Source of the DNA: Novipirellula sp052161655
GTDB taxonomy: Bacteria > Planctomycetota > Planctomycetia > Pirellulales > Pirellulaceae
DNA length: 64,000 nt
Reading direction: 5' to 3'
Assembly: GCF_052161655.1 (NCBI RefSeq)
Contig: NZ_CP197418.1
Location: 6,696,001-6,760,000, forward strand
The notes below the pieces were generated by a model. It made no database searches and was not told where the DNA came from. It saw nothing but the letters and a program-made list of their open reading frames with translations. Position numbers and translations under genes: made by a program. Positions 1 through 8,146 of the stretch are shown piece by piece. Each line of letters starts with the position of its first letter. The stretch's first letter is position 1.

Positions 1-1705
1 CACTGTAGCCCTTCCAATCGGAATTGAAACGCAGCTTCCAGTGCCCTGCATCCGGAAATCCGATCTCATATCCGTCCCACGAACGGTGCGAAAAGTTCGC
101 CAACACTACCACGTCCCCATCGGGATCTTCATCATCCGGACGTACAAATGCGATCACCTTGTCACCATCGTTGACATGATGCGGGTTGATATGCTGTCCC
201 AACAGACCATGCGAATTACCGTCCAGATTCAATCGCAATCGAATTAGATCGCGAAACAGTTGCTTGATCCCTTTGAATTGATCGGCACGATCCCAGTCGA
301 TCGGATCGGTGTCGTCGAACCAATCGTCCTCGAGCAACTCTTGACCTTGAAACAGCATTGGAATTCCCGGAGCGGTCAGGGCCAATGCCGCCGCCAGCAC
401 TGCTCGTTTCTGAGCGTGGAAACTCTCTGGGTTTTCCGGATCAATCTCTGAGGGAACTCGCGCTTTACCGTTCGCAACTTCGTCGTGTGATTCGCTGTAA
501 ATCACTCGCTGCATCGCGTCGTCGTTGTAGCGGTGGCACAACGCGTCACGCACAGCCCACATGTCTCGATGGGCATCATCGATCTGCTGAACCGCTGCAC
601 GAATCGGATGTACAAACGCGGCATCCCACTGCGTCGAAAAACCAGCACCGCCATGATCGTGCGGCTTCGTCAGCCAGTTGTTCTTCTGCAAATCTTCCGC
701 AACGAGCAAACAATTCGGAAACTGTTCAGCGAGGTCTCGATTGATCCACTGCATCAATCCCCAACCTTCGCTGATGTCGTCATCGCCGATCCCGCTGACC
801 GTGCGAATGTAGGCCGTCATGTCATAGCGCAACCCATCGACATGGAAATCCTCGAGCCACATTTTCGCATTGTCATAAATGAATTGCCGGACCTCGCCGC
901 GACCATAGTCGGGCCGGGTATCACCCCAGGGCGTCGAGGAGCGATGGTCATTGTAGAAATAGATACCGCCCTTGTCGTTTTCGCTCCAGCCATCGAACCG
1001 CCACAAATCCAAATCGCTCGGACCAAAGTGGTTGTAAACAACATCCATCACGACGGCAAAACCTTCAGCGTGAGCTTTCTTGACAAAGTCTTTGAGCGCG
1101 TCCGGACCTCCATATGCACTTTCCACCGCAAAAATGTGAGCCGGGTTATACCCCCACGACAAATCTCCGGCGAACTCCGATACAGGCATGATCTGCAACA
1201 CATTCACACCCAACTGCTTGAGGTGGGGAAGTCGCTGCAGCGCGTCCTCAAACGACCCGGGCTGATCATCATCGCTGCGATGGAACGTACCGATATGCAT
1301 TTCATAAATAACGATTTCGTTGTGCGGAGGCATTTGAAAATCATCGTCTGCCCAATCATAAGCAGAGTCATAGATGATGCCTTTGCCCACTGAATTCGTG
1401 ACTTCGCGTGCATAAGGATCGATGCGATCGAAAACCTGATCTCCGTTAGTGATCTGGAATTTATAGCCTTGGCCGATACTCGCCGAGCTGACATTGCCGT
1501 ACCAATAGCCGTTGCCTTCGGCCGTCATTTGATCACGGTCACCCGACCAGTTATTGAAATCACCGATAACGCTGACTTGATTCGCATGCGGAGCCCAAAC
1601 ACGAAACGCAACTCCGTTTTCGTGAGGGATTGCCCCCATGCCAGTCAATTTCGTTTGTTCAGCTTGAGCGTTGGACGAAGACGATGGCGAAGTAGCGATT
1701 GACAT
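1..1705 (-). CDS. GH13 1,4-alpha-glucan branching enzyme-like protein (3' end off window)
   Basis: A glycogen branching enzyme or closely related alpha-amylase-family protein, which would act in the cytoplasm on alpha-glucans. About 568 codons are visible and the C-terminus lies beyond position 1. The N-terminus has an early-set CBM48-like domain (FRVWAPHANQVSVIGDFNNW, residues ~32-51), followed by a TIM barrel. The GH13 catalytic residues are visible: nucleophile D295 in DGLRYDMT, acid/base E337 in LLVAEDL and the third acid D408 in SESHDEV. MDVVYNHFGP is the conserved region I. The ATG at 1705 opens the frame and precedes the CBM48. A maltooligosyl trehalose hydrolase or another GH13 subclass is possible, since the C-terminal domain cannot be seen. 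Confidence 0.88.
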   Translation of the reverse strand, partial: MSIATSPSSSSNAQAEQTKLTGMGAIPHENGVAFRVWAPHANQVSVIGDFNNWSGDRDQMTAEGNGYWYGNVSSASIGQGYKFQITNGDQVFDRIDPYAREVTNSVGKGIIYDSAYDWADDDFQMPPHNEIVIYEMHIGTFHRSDDDQPGSFEDALQRLPHLKQLGVNVLQIMPVSEFAGDLSWGYNPAHIFAVESAYGGPDALKDFVKKAHAEGFAVVMDVVYNHFGPSDLDLWRFDGWSENDKGGIYFYNDHRSSTPWGDTRPDYGRGEVRQFIYDNAKMWLEDFHVDGLRYDMTAYIRTVSGIGDDDISEGWGLMQWINRDLAEQFPNCLLVAEDLQKNNWLTKPHDHGGAGFSTQWDAAFVHPIRAAVQQIDDAHRDMWAVRDALCHRYNDDAMQRVIYSESHDEVANGKARVPSEIDPENPESFHAQKRAVLAAALALTAPGIPMLFQGQELLEDDWFDDTDPIDWDRADQFKGIKQLFRDLIRLRLNLDGNSHGLLGQHINPHHVNDGDKVIAFVRPDDEDPDGDVVVLANFSHRSWDGYEIGFPDAGHWKLRFNSDWKGYS

Positions 1706-1907
1706 CAATGTTCCTTGAAGGTTGGAGATGCATGAGAGCACTTGAAAAAGGGGATGGTGGCCTATCAGCAAAGTGCGTGCCGAATCCAACGCTTTGCAAC
1801 AATCGACTTTCCACCAGCTCGACGAAGTTGCTTGCTACAGATACAGTAGCGTCAAAAATGTTTACCGATCACGTGCAAAACGCATCACGATTCTTGTGTC
1901 CCCGAAT

Positions 1908-2534
1908 ATGAGTGCGACTCTTTCGACACCGCAACCAACCGTCCAATATCCAATTGAAAAAGTAGTGCTGATACCGGGTTTCTGCGAACCACGTTTTTTG
2001 TTGTGGCCGTTGCAGCATTCGCTGCGGCGGCATTGTGATGATGTCAAACTGTGGCGAGATCGCATGGTGTTTCGCAACCTCGACAGAAGCGTTGCTCGTT
2101 TAAAAACGTTGTTAAAAGAGCCGCGGTCGGGAGGATCGATCGCTTTGGTGACTCACAGTTTTGGTGACTGGGTGGCGAGGCGGGCGATCGCCGAAAGTCA
2201 ATCGCACCCGGTGTCGGCACTTGTTTCGATTGCCCCCGTCTTTCGCGCGGGCTTGGTTCCGACGTTGCTGCACCAAACCACATGCAACCTCATTCCCGAA
2301 GTCGCGGTAATGGGCGATCCGGTGCGAGCAAGCTGCAACTCACACCTGGACCAACATGTCCGGCGGCTTGTCATTTGGGCAACCGTGGATGCATACGTGC
2401 GCCCTGTCGATTTCGATGTGGCCCCATTACCGACAGTGCACCGTTTGACGGGGACGCATATGTCAGTTGCGATGCAACCGAACTCGCTACGTTTAATCGA
2501 GCAATTCTTGTTCGCCCCGACCGCATCCCCTTAG
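1908..2534 (+). CDS. Alpha/beta-hydrolase, lipase-like
   Basis: A small (208 aa) alpha/beta-hydrolase. The first strand, VVLIPGF, is followed by a nucleophile elbow THSFGDW with the G/H-x-S-x-G pattern. Plausible acid and base partners follow in WATVDAYV and TGTHMSV. The frame stays open upstream to 1773, but the ATG at 1908 starts right before the first core strand and is preferred. It has no signal peptide in that form, so it is probably cytoplasmic. The substrate cannot be told. It resembles short lipase/RbbA-like hydrolases that act on membrane lipids or esters. It converges on the lipoprotein gene to its right, the two stop codons overlapping by a few bases. Confidence 0.72.
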   Translation: MSATLSTPQPTVQYPIEKVVLIPGFCEPRFLLWPLQHSLRRHCDDVKLWRDRMVFRNLDRSVARLKTLLKEPRSGGSIALVTHSFGDWVARRAIAESQSHPVSALVSIAPVFRAGLVPTLLHQTTCNLIPEVAVMGDPVRASCNSHLDQHVRRLVIWATVDAYVRPVDFDVAPLPTVHRLTGTHMSVAMQPNSLRLIEQFLFAPTASP

Positions 2535-2812
2535 TCGACATTCACGTCGACGCCGCCGTTACCGACATTAACATCAACGTCATCGATCGCCTCGCGAATG
2601 TTTTCACGACGTTCTTGGCGCCGCTCGACGCGGTTTTCGCTTGGAGCGTCGCCAGCATCGATATCGATATCAACGCCGCCATCGGGATCGGCAGCCGCAG
2701 GAGTCGTTGTGCCGGGACTGACCGCACCTGACGTGCCTCCTTGTTCGACATCGCAACCAGCGAGACCAAGAGAGACCGCGACAAACAAAGCGGAAAATAG
2801 TGGATTCTTCAT
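2531..2812 (-). CDS. Small Asp/Val-rich lipoprotein
   Basis: A 93-residue predicted lipoprotein. It has a hydrophobic signal ending in a lipobox (GLAGC) and then a low-complexity tail alternating Asp with Val or Ile (VDIDIDAG, DDVDVNVGN, VDVNVD at the C-terminus), with a basic/acidic stretch ENRVERRQERRENIREA between. The start at 2812 (MKNPLF) is chosen over an in-frame ATG six codons upstream because the signal peptide begins there. No known domain is seen. A second protein with the same architecture lies at 62372-62650, so this is a small family in the genome. Extracytoplasmic, function unknown, possibly cation binding by analogy with other acidic surface proteins (inference). Confidence 0.7.
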   Translation of the reverse strand: MKNPLFSALFVAVSLGLAGCDVEQGGTSGAVSPGTTTPAAADPDGGVDIDIDAGDAPSENRVERRQERRENIREAIDDVDVNVGNGGVDVNVD

Positions 2813-2929
2813 CGTAATACCTTGAAACAAATGGAATTGAGAAAGGGAGGTGTTATCGTGAGCACAAAAAAATCGCCACGAGTGAACAGTGCCCCTCGTG
2901 ACGACTGGCGTAATGATCGTGGAATCGTG

Positions 2930-3547
2930 TTATTGATCGCTGTCTTTGCGATTCACTCGGTTTTCGCGGTTGGCTCGGTTTGTCCGATTTTCCCGCAGCA
3001 TGCGATCTTTGGCGTCTTCGTTACGATTGACACCGTATCGCTTGTCGAGATCGCTAGCCCATGTTCGGTCAGCCATATTCGGCCAATTGTCGTCGTCGAA
3101 ACCTTGCTGGCCTTTGAGCTGTTCTTGGGTGACGTTCAAGACCAAGACGTAATCGTCTGAGTCGATTTCATCGCCATCGTCAAGTTCATCAGGATCGACT
3201 TGTACCTTGAATGCTTCGAACGGGACTGCGAACAACTTATTGCCCATGCCGAGGAACCCACCGTACGTGACGGCGGCATAACGGACTTTGCCCGTGGTGG
3301 CGTCAAGAACGATGTCCTTGATCTCACCGACGCTTTCTCCTTGTGAGTTTTGAATGTTGTAACCGATCAACTGGCTGACTCGGATATTTGCACCGCGAGT
3401 CTTTTCATCAAGACGCCCTACGTTGGCTCGGTCCTGCGACCGTGAAACGTTTCGATCTTTGTTTGTGACTTCCTGTGCCGTAACTGTGCCAAGCGAAAGC
3501 ATGGTCAACGCGATCGTCAAAATCGCATATCGCATTGTTGTTTTCAT
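2930..3547 (-). CDS. Secreted PRC-barrel domain protein
   Basis: A 205-residue protein with an N-terminal signal peptide (cleavage near TVTAQE) and a PRC-barrel fold in the middle. The domain begins at VSQLIGYNIQNSQGESVGEI and runs through KDIVLDATTGKVRYAAVTYGG to the FAVPFEAFKV strand, which is the classic PRC pattern. The C-terminal ~60 residues are Asn/Arg-rich and repetitive (ENRTNRANRENRVNRK), likely disordered. PRC-barrel proteins of this type are common in stress-linked clusters. Here it sits with lipoprotein and CAP-domain genes. The start at 3547 (MKTTMRYA) fits the signal peptide; an upstream ATG at 3583 would put twelve residues before it. Confidence 0.82.
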   Translation of the reverse strand: MKTTMRYAILTIALTMLSLGTVTAQEVTNKDRNVSRSQDRANVGRLDEKTRGANIRVSQLIGYNIQNSQGESVGEIKDIVLDATTGKVRYAAVTYGGFLGMGNKLFAVPFEAFKVQVDPDELDDGDEIDSDDYVLVLNVTQEQLKGQQGFDDDNWPNMADRTWASDLDKRYGVNRNEDAKDRMLRENRTNRANRENRVNRKDSDQ

Positions 3548-3940
3548 GAGTTTTCTCCAAGTAACAAAAATGGGAACGTGCAAGGGAGGGAAAGCTCACT
3601 CCGCTGAGCAAGCCGATCGATTCCGATTCCTGTCACGCACAACGCAGTTTCTGAATGCATTTCGTGGACCAATCATTGCAGTCGAATTACGCGAAACCGA
3701 AGTTGCGAAGAGTTGACTGTAAAAGATCGTTCCGTGATTGACTCATGAAGCCTATGCGCTTGCAGGTGAATCTCAATCAACCACGTGGTTGATTGAGAAT
3801 CGCTCACGCTGGCACTACGTCAAGCAACATCACGTGAAAAGGTCTGGCTCCATTCGCAGGCATAACCTGGCGCAGGAATTGCGACGCGAATTGCGATAGC
3901 GTTACTCCCAACATCCTTCACGAAGCCAAAGGTGCTTACG
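3548..3940. other. Intergenic region between divergent PRC-barrel and CAP genes
   Basis: About 390 bases without a supported gene. It must hold the promoters of the minus-strand PRC-barrel gene and the plus-strand CAP gene. Its only clear structure is the 28-bp palindrome listed separately. Confidence 0.6.
3771..3798. other. 28-bp perfect palindrome (possible operator or cruciform)
   Basis: Fourteen bases (TCTCAATCAACCAC) are followed immediately by their exact reverse complement (GTGGTTGATTGAGA). No run of T follows on either strand, so it does not look like a terminator. It lies between two divergent genes, which suits a dimeric regulator binding site, but that is inference. Confidence 0.75.
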
Positions 3941-4666
3941 ATGCGACGAATCCAACTATGCTTGCTTGTCCTATGCGGTGCACTGTGGTCGTCGCGAGTC
4001 GAATCAGCAGATCCAGCGTCAGCCGAGACAATGGTTCAGCAGGTGAAACAGGCAATCGTAAAGCAGACGAACGAGTTTCGCAAAGAGCACGAGCTCGACG
4101 CGGTCACCGGTGACGAAAACCTGATGAAGTGCGCATCTGATTTTGCAAACTTCATGGCGAAAACAGGTAAGTACGGACACAACGCTGATGGAAAAACGCC
4201 TGCTCAGCGTGCCAAAGAGGCCGGCTACAAATATTGTGTCGTCCGCGAGAACATCGCCTATCGCACCAATACCGGCGACGTCACAGCCGAAAGTCTGATT
4301 GATATCTTTGTGCAAGGATGGATCGAATCCCCGCCCCACCGCGAGAACATGTTGGCGGAGTACGTCACCGACACTGGGGTCGCCGTCGCGACCACGGACG
4401 ACGTGACCTATTACGCAGTACAGTTGTTCGGCCGCCCCAAATCGCGAGCGATTCAAATCAAAATCCGCAATGACTCTACTGAATTGCAAACGTTGGTGAG
4501 CGAGGCAAACGACAGCCAAGATGAAATTGAAATGCCACCCCGCACGATCATCAAGATGACTCGCTGTTTCCCTACAACTCTTTGGCTGAAAGACACCGAG
4601 TCCGAATTGCGATTGACCGAATCCAGCGACTTAGTGCTGACCGATGAGGGTATCAAACGCGAATAG
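3941..4666 (+). CDS. Secreted CAP (SCP/PR1) domain protein
   Basis: A 241-residue exported protein with a signal peptide followed by a CAP domain. Visible CAP features are KQTNEFRKEHELDAVTGDE (first helix, CAP1 region), YGHNADGKTPAQRAKEAGY, the ENIAYR motif, and the GWIESPPHRENML motif with the conserved histidine, then the final strands TGVAVATTDDVTYYAVQLFG. The C-terminal ~80 residues are an extra beta-rich segment with no recognised family. The ATG at 3941 is preferred over the GTG three codons upstream because an AAAGG lies about 8 nt before it. Bacterial CAP proteins are extracytoplasmic and mostly of unknown activity. Confidence 0.88.
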   Translation: MRRIQLCLLVLCGALWSSRVESADPASAETMVQQVKQAIVKQTNEFRKEHELDAVTGDENLMKCASDFANFMAKTGKYGHNADGKTPAQRAKEAGYKYCVVRENIAYRTNTGDVTAESLIDIFVQGWIESPPHRENMLAEYVTDTGVAVATTDDVTYYAVQLFGRPKSRAIQIKIRNDSTELQTLVSEANDSQDEIEMPPRTIIKMTRCFPTTLWLKDTESELRLTESSDLVLTDEGIKRE

Positions 4667-4990
4667 AACAGCGAGGCGTAAATTGCTGTCGCAACGCTAC
4701 TAGGAAAACAATTCGCCCAGTCCCTATTTCCCTATTTAACCAGCACACTTGAGCACGGGCGACAGCAAACGGGAACAGAGCTTGGGCGATTGGACACTGA
4801 AATTTCTCCGGTTCCGCGTGCAAAACCCGCCTTGCTTGGGGGAACACGCAACCACTTCTGGAGGCTTTTTACGGCATTGATGTCGTTATGAGTGCGATTC
4901 TGTGAATTCCCGGCACGCCAGTTGCGTTCGTTTTCAAATCAGCCTGATCGACAATCAACCTTACTAGCATGTAGAATCTTGGAATCACCG

Positions 4991-6520
4991 ATGGATGATC
5001 GCGTCGCAACTCTCAGTCCCGATACACAGCCCACACCAACTCCTAAGTCTAAGTGGTCAAAGCCCATGCCTAGTGTTCTGGTCATTGATGACGACCGTGC
5101 AATTCTAGCGTTGACAGAAAAGGCACTGTCAACGATTGCCGATGTGGAAACCGCAGCCACCGCCAAAGAAGGTCTCGACAAATTGCGTGCCGGTGCGTTC
5201 GACACCGTGCTGCTAGACATTCAGTTGCCGGACCAAAACGGGCTGGCCGTCTATTGTGAAATCCGCGAGTTTGATCGTCGTATCCCGGTCGTTTTCATGA
5301 CCGTCGAAGCGGCCAGCAGCACGGCGATCGAAGCGATGCAATTGGGGGCTTTCGATTACATAGGGAAACCGCTCTCGGTCGATCCGCTTCGTGATCTGGT
5401 TGAAAAGGCAATTGAGCAACGACAAATCAGTAGCGTCCCGGTCGCGATCAGTGCCGATGACAAATCGCCACGCGAATCAGGCGAGCTGTTCATTGGCCGG
5501 TCTCCAGCCATGCTGGGCGTTTTTAAAGCAATCGGCAAAGTCAGCAAACAAGACGTTCCGATTTTAATCCGTGGTGAGAGCGGGACGGGCAAAGAACTCG
5601 TTGCTCGCGCGTTGTATCAATACAGTCACCGCAGTGACGAAGTTTTCTTGGCAGTCAACTGTGCGGCGCTTCCCGACAACTTGCTCGAAAGCGAATTGTT
5701 CGGACATGAAAAGGGTGCGTTCACTGGCGCGGAGTCGCGACGGATTGGCAAGTTCGAACAATGTAACGGCGGCACGCTGTTCTTGGACGAAATTGGCGAC
5801 ATGGCTCCTTCGGTGCAAGCCAAGGTGTTACGAGTGTTGCAGGAACAGCGATTCGAGCGAGTCGGTGGCAACAAAGAACTGACGACCGATGTACGCATCA
5901 TCGCAGCGACGAATCGCCCGCTCGAGCAGATGGTCGAGGACGGCGATTATCGTGAAGACCTGTTGTATCGCTTGAACGGGGTTACGATCGAATTGCCGCC
6001 GCTTCGCGAACGACTCAGCGACGTCCCGGCGTTGGTTCAATTCTTTATGGCACAAGCGAAGAAAGAATTCAACAAACCCGATCTGGAAGGCCTATCCCCC
6101 GACGCTGCCGTATTGTTCGAGGGCTACCATTGGCCGGGAAACGTGCGTCAACTGCGAGCAGTGATCCGCCGCTGTGTGCTCGACACGGTGATGCCAGTCA
6201 TTACCCCGGATGGGCTGCCGAAAGAGATCACGCGTGTCAAGGCAGCGGACAACGCACTTGGCGGTGCTCCGGCATCTACTGAAACGTTGGACGGAGCAGG
6301 GCTTCCGCAATTAGTCAAACGGTTGTTGGCAGAAAAATCGACTGACCTCTATGCCGAAGCGACTCAGTACATGGAAAAGTACGTGATCACCGAAGTGCTT
6401 AAATCGACTGGCGGCAACCAAAGCCAGGCCGCCGAGATTCTGGGCATCACACGCGGGAAACTGCGCGACCGAATCACAACGTTCGACATCTCGTTGACCA
6501 GTAACGTGCAAATCGGTTAG
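4991..6520 (+). CDS. NtrC-family sigma-54-dependent response regulator
   Basis: A 509-residue transcription activator. The receiver domain begins at SVLVIDDDRAIL with phospho-acceptor D76 (VLLDIQLPDQNG). The AAA+ sigma-54 interaction domain carries Walker A GESGTGKE, the sigma-54 contact loop GAFTGA (residues 242-247), Walker B GGTLFLDEIGDM and the arginine-finger region. A C-terminal Fis-type helix-turn-helix (NQSQAAEILGITRGKLRDRI) binds DNA. The frame is open upstream, but ATG 4991 is chosen because the receiver follows after a short linker. It would convert phosphorylation by a sensor kinase into activation of sigma-54 promoters. No cognate kinase gene is adjacent; the hybrid kinases at 17-29 kb are the nearest candidates. 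Confidence 0.93.
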   Translation: MDDRVATLSPDTQPTPTPKSKWSKPMPSVLVIDDDRAILALTEKALSTIADVETAATAKEGLDKLRAGAFDTVLLDIQLPDQNGLAVYCEIREFDRRIPVVFMTVEAASSTAIEAMQLGAFDYIGKPLSVDPLRDLVEKAIEQRQISSVPVAISADDKSPRESGELFIGRSPAMLGVFKAIGKVSKQDVPILIRGESGTGKELVARALYQYSHRSDEVFLAVNCAALPDNLLESELFGHEKGAFTGAESRRIGKFEQCNGGTLFLDEIGDMAPSVQAKVLRVLQEQRFERVGGNKELTTDVRIIAATNRPLEQMVEDGDYREDLLYRLNGVTIELPPLRERLSDVPALVQFFMAQAKKEFNKPDLEGLSPDAAVLFEGYHWPGNVRQLRAVIRRCVLDTVMPVITPDGLPKEITRVKAADNALGGAPASTETLDGAGLPQLVKRLLAEKSTDLYAEATQYMEKYVITEVLKSTGGNQSQAAEILGITRGKLRDRITTFDISLTSNVQIG

Positions 6521-6653
6521 TTCGACTGTCCCATTTTGTGAGCCGAACGCGTTAGCGTCGGGCCGCGGCTCGGTAAAAGGTTGGCAAAATAAGGCCCGCG
6601 GCTAACGCCGTCGGCTCACAAATACGGGGAAAACAAAAAGTAGGACAGTCGAA
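6521..6653. repeat. Nested palindromic repeat (family A core)
   Basis: Outer inverted repeats TTCGACTGTCC (6521-6531) and GGACAGTCGAA (6643-6653) enclose a second inverted pair, GTGAGCCGA.. (from 6538) and ..CGTCGGCTCAC (to 6620). The inner unit recurs at 46951-47029 and 63731-63803. It looks like a non-coding MITE- or REP-like element. Confidence 0.8.
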
Positions 6654-6655
6654 TT

Positions 6656-6737
6656 AGCGGGCTGTTAATTTAGTGAGCCGTGACGCGTGAGCGGCCGGGT
6701 CCCACGCGTTACCTGGTGCCTTACGGCCCACGGCTCT
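6656..6737. repeat. Dispersed palindromic repeat (family B)
   Basis: The unit runs from GCGGGCTGT through GTGAGCCGTGACGCG to GGCCCACGGCTC. The same element lies in the opposite orientation at 49468-49549, including the flanking TTAGTGAGCC/GGCTCACTAA ends. Non-coding. Confidence 0.75.
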
Positions 6738-6807
6738 CCGCTGCGATTTACATTTCGATTAAATCAAAAGCCCGCGAGCGGTCGTCAGGGCTGATAGTCG
6801 AGGTTGC

Positions 6808-6825
6808 CCGTAGTGGACGAGGCAA
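6808..6825. repeat. Half copy of family E repeat at the integrase breakpoint
   Basis: Eighteen bases, CCGTAGTGGACGAGGCAA, match one arm of the palindromic element at 57371-57442 (read on its minus strand). Recombinase-like coding sequence starts directly after it, so this marks the breakpoint of the truncated gene. Confidence 0.65.
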
Positions 6826-7065
6826 TGGGCACTCGGACATGTCAATCTGGAAACCACGACGATCTACGTGCATATTGATCGCCCCGGCGAAGGCATGCTT
6901 CCGAGTCCGCTGGACCAAATCGAGTCATCCGCGACCCCCGATCCGACCGCCGCCATCGATTCCAAACTCAATTCAAAGCCGATCAAAACACGCGAGCTTA
7001 AACGGGCCGGATTTCTGAGATTGCATTTCAAGCCCGAGTACGATTCGGCAGGCGAGTTATTGTAG
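6814..7065 (+). pseudogene. C-terminal fragment of an integron integrase (tyrosine recombinase)
   Basis: The reading frame that starts after the stop at 6811 and ends at TAG 7063 encodes LGHVNLETTTIYVHI followed by DRPGEGMLPSPLDQIE. This is the C-terminal end of a tyrosine recombinase of the IntI/XerC type: the LGH box with its His, then the catalytic Tyr in TTIYVHI, then an R-x-G...SPLD tail like that of integron integrases. The rest of the catalytic domain and the N-terminal core-binding domain are absent. The upstream junction coincides with half of a dispersed repeat (6808-6825). It lies on the same strand as the cassettes that follow, the so-called inverted layout reported for planctomycete and Treponema integrons. 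It cannot encode an active recombinase. Confidence 0.82.
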
Positions 7066-7083
7066 AGCCGGGTAACGATCGGG

Positions 7084-7308
7084 GTGCAAAACGGAGATCG
7101 CCCGATTTATTTCACTGGTATCACCGCGACGATGGAGCGACCGGGGTTTGTGACGCTATCGATTCCGCCCGAAGAGCAGTGGAGCGAATCAATCCGCTGG
7201 CTCACCCGAGAGCAGCAAGAATGCTTCGCCACCGCCGATTTTTTCAAGATGTTACAAACTCAAATCACTTGCCGGTATTTAAAACTGCCGCCGCATCCCC
7301 AAGAGTAA
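7084..7308 (+). CDS. Unrecognised short ORF between integrase fragment and cassette array
   Basis: A 74-codon GTG-initiated frame directly downstream of, and in phase with, the integrase fragment, separated from it by one stop. It encodes IYFTGITATMERPGF, SIPPEEQWSESIRWL and ends in KLPPHPQE. I do not recognise a family. It may be a remnant of a larger gene, since no ribosome binding site is evident and the surroundings are degraded. It carries no recombinase motif. Confidence 0.35.
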   Translation: MQNGDRPIYFTGITATMERPGFVTLSIPPEEQWSESIRWLTREQQECFATADFFKMLQTQITCRYLKLPPHPQE

Positions 7309-7527
7309 CCGGCAGCACTTGCAGTTGCTGATCTAAGAATCGGCTGCAAATAATCGCTTTGCAAGTCAACTGGCTGAGAATTCACACGGAGGGGAGCGGC
7401 GAATCTAAAACCCGTTCGCCAATCCGAAAGAATTTGCAGCAACGAGGTGTACCTCGCAGCCAGAAATGGAATAAAATCAGAAAAACCAAAATCACGAGCT
7501 TACAGTGTGGAGCCTCGCCACGATAAA

Positions 7528-7546
7528 GTACGACACGCTGTCGTAC
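7528..7546. other. Palindrome beside the first cassette junction
   Basis: GTACGACA-CGC-TGTCGTAC is a perfect 8-bp-arm hairpin or inverted repeat. It ends 8 bases before the GTTAGAC core at 7555. It could be a paired recombinase-binding site of attI or a regulator site; the sequence alone cannot decide. Confidence 0.5.
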
Positions 7547-7554
7547 ATAACCCC

Positions 7555-7561
7555 GTTAGAC
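7555..7561 (+). other. Putative attI-like core site (GTTAGAC), 5' boundary of cassette 1
   Basis: The heptamer fits the integron core GTTRRRY, lies 13 bases before the first cassette ATG, and has no attC-like left half (RYYYAAC plus GGTTTTTACG arm) in the preceding 140 bases. It is therefore better read as the attI/cassette junction than as another attC. Confidence 0.5.
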
Positions 7562-7573
7562 GCCCCTAGTTCA

Positions 7574-7978
7574 ATGAGATTCTTAGCCGCAATCTGCTTG
7601 CTCGCGTTGATTGGTTGTGGTGAATCTGCCCCGAAGCCAATCGCGTCAATGAACAATTCTCAACCGCCTCGACTGACTGACCCGGGCATTCTAACGGAAC
7701 TGCCTGACGAACTTTCGTACTTGACTCAACCGGCGCTCGAATATGGCCGCTTCCAATTCGACGACCACATATTCGACTTCCTCGAATCGGCAACGCCCCG
7801 ACAACTGGACGAGTTGGCAGCAGTTGCAGAACGCGTACGGATCAATGACCACTATCCGGATGTGAACCGTTTCCTCGACAAACATCCAATTACGGATCAA
7901 GAACAATCGGCTTGTCTCTACTTCCTGTTCTTGGTGCTCGACTATGCTGATTTGTCGTTTGAGCCTCCAGTCGAATAG
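7574..7978 (+). CDS. Cassette 1: small lipoprotein
   Basis: A 134-residue predicted lipoprotein. A short hydrophobic signal (MRFLAAICLLALIGC) ends in the lipobox LIGC, and the mature part is acidic and helical with no recognised domain (LDELAAVAERVRINDHYP, QEQSACLYFLFLVLDYADL). The ATG at 7574 is chosen because the signal peptide starts there and it lies 13 nt after the GTTAGAC junction. It is the first gene of the cassette array and would be the one best served by a promoter in the upstream AT-rich stretch (7460-7500). Function unknown. Confidence 0.75.
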   Translation: MRFLAAICLLALIGCGESAPKPIASMNNSQPPRLTDPGILTELPDELSYLTQPALEYGRFQFDDHIFDFLESATPRQLDELAAVAERVRINDHYPDVNRFLDKHPITDQEQSACLYFLFLVLDYADLSFEPPVE

Positions 7979-7992
7979 CAGTGGCCCGGGGC

Positions 7993-8129
7993 GGCTAACA
8001 TGGTTTTTACGCTAGTCGCTGCGCGATCACCTTCGCTCTTTGGCAACGGACGTTCGCATTGGTACAATCTCACTTACTCAAAGTCATTCGCTTCGTTCGC
8101 GGCGGTGACGTAAAAACCTTCCGTTGGCC
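7993..8129 (+). repeat. attC1
   Basis: R'' GGCTAAC (7993-7999), arm GGTTTTTACG, then the matching arm CGTAAAAACC and R' GTTGGCC (8123-8129). The centre holds the shared block GCGATCACCTTCGC and TTTGGCAACGG. 137 bp. Confidence 0.9.
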
Positions 8130-8146
8130 GTCACTCTTCAATCGTT

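Noticed and set aside
533..1393. 286-codon + strand frame
   Set aside because: It is the antisense shadow of the GH13 gene, whose minus-strand frame has all catalytic motifs.
6680..7018. 112-codon + strand frame over the integrase remnant
   Set aside because: It is out of phase; the recombinase motif is in the overlapping frame that ends at 7065.
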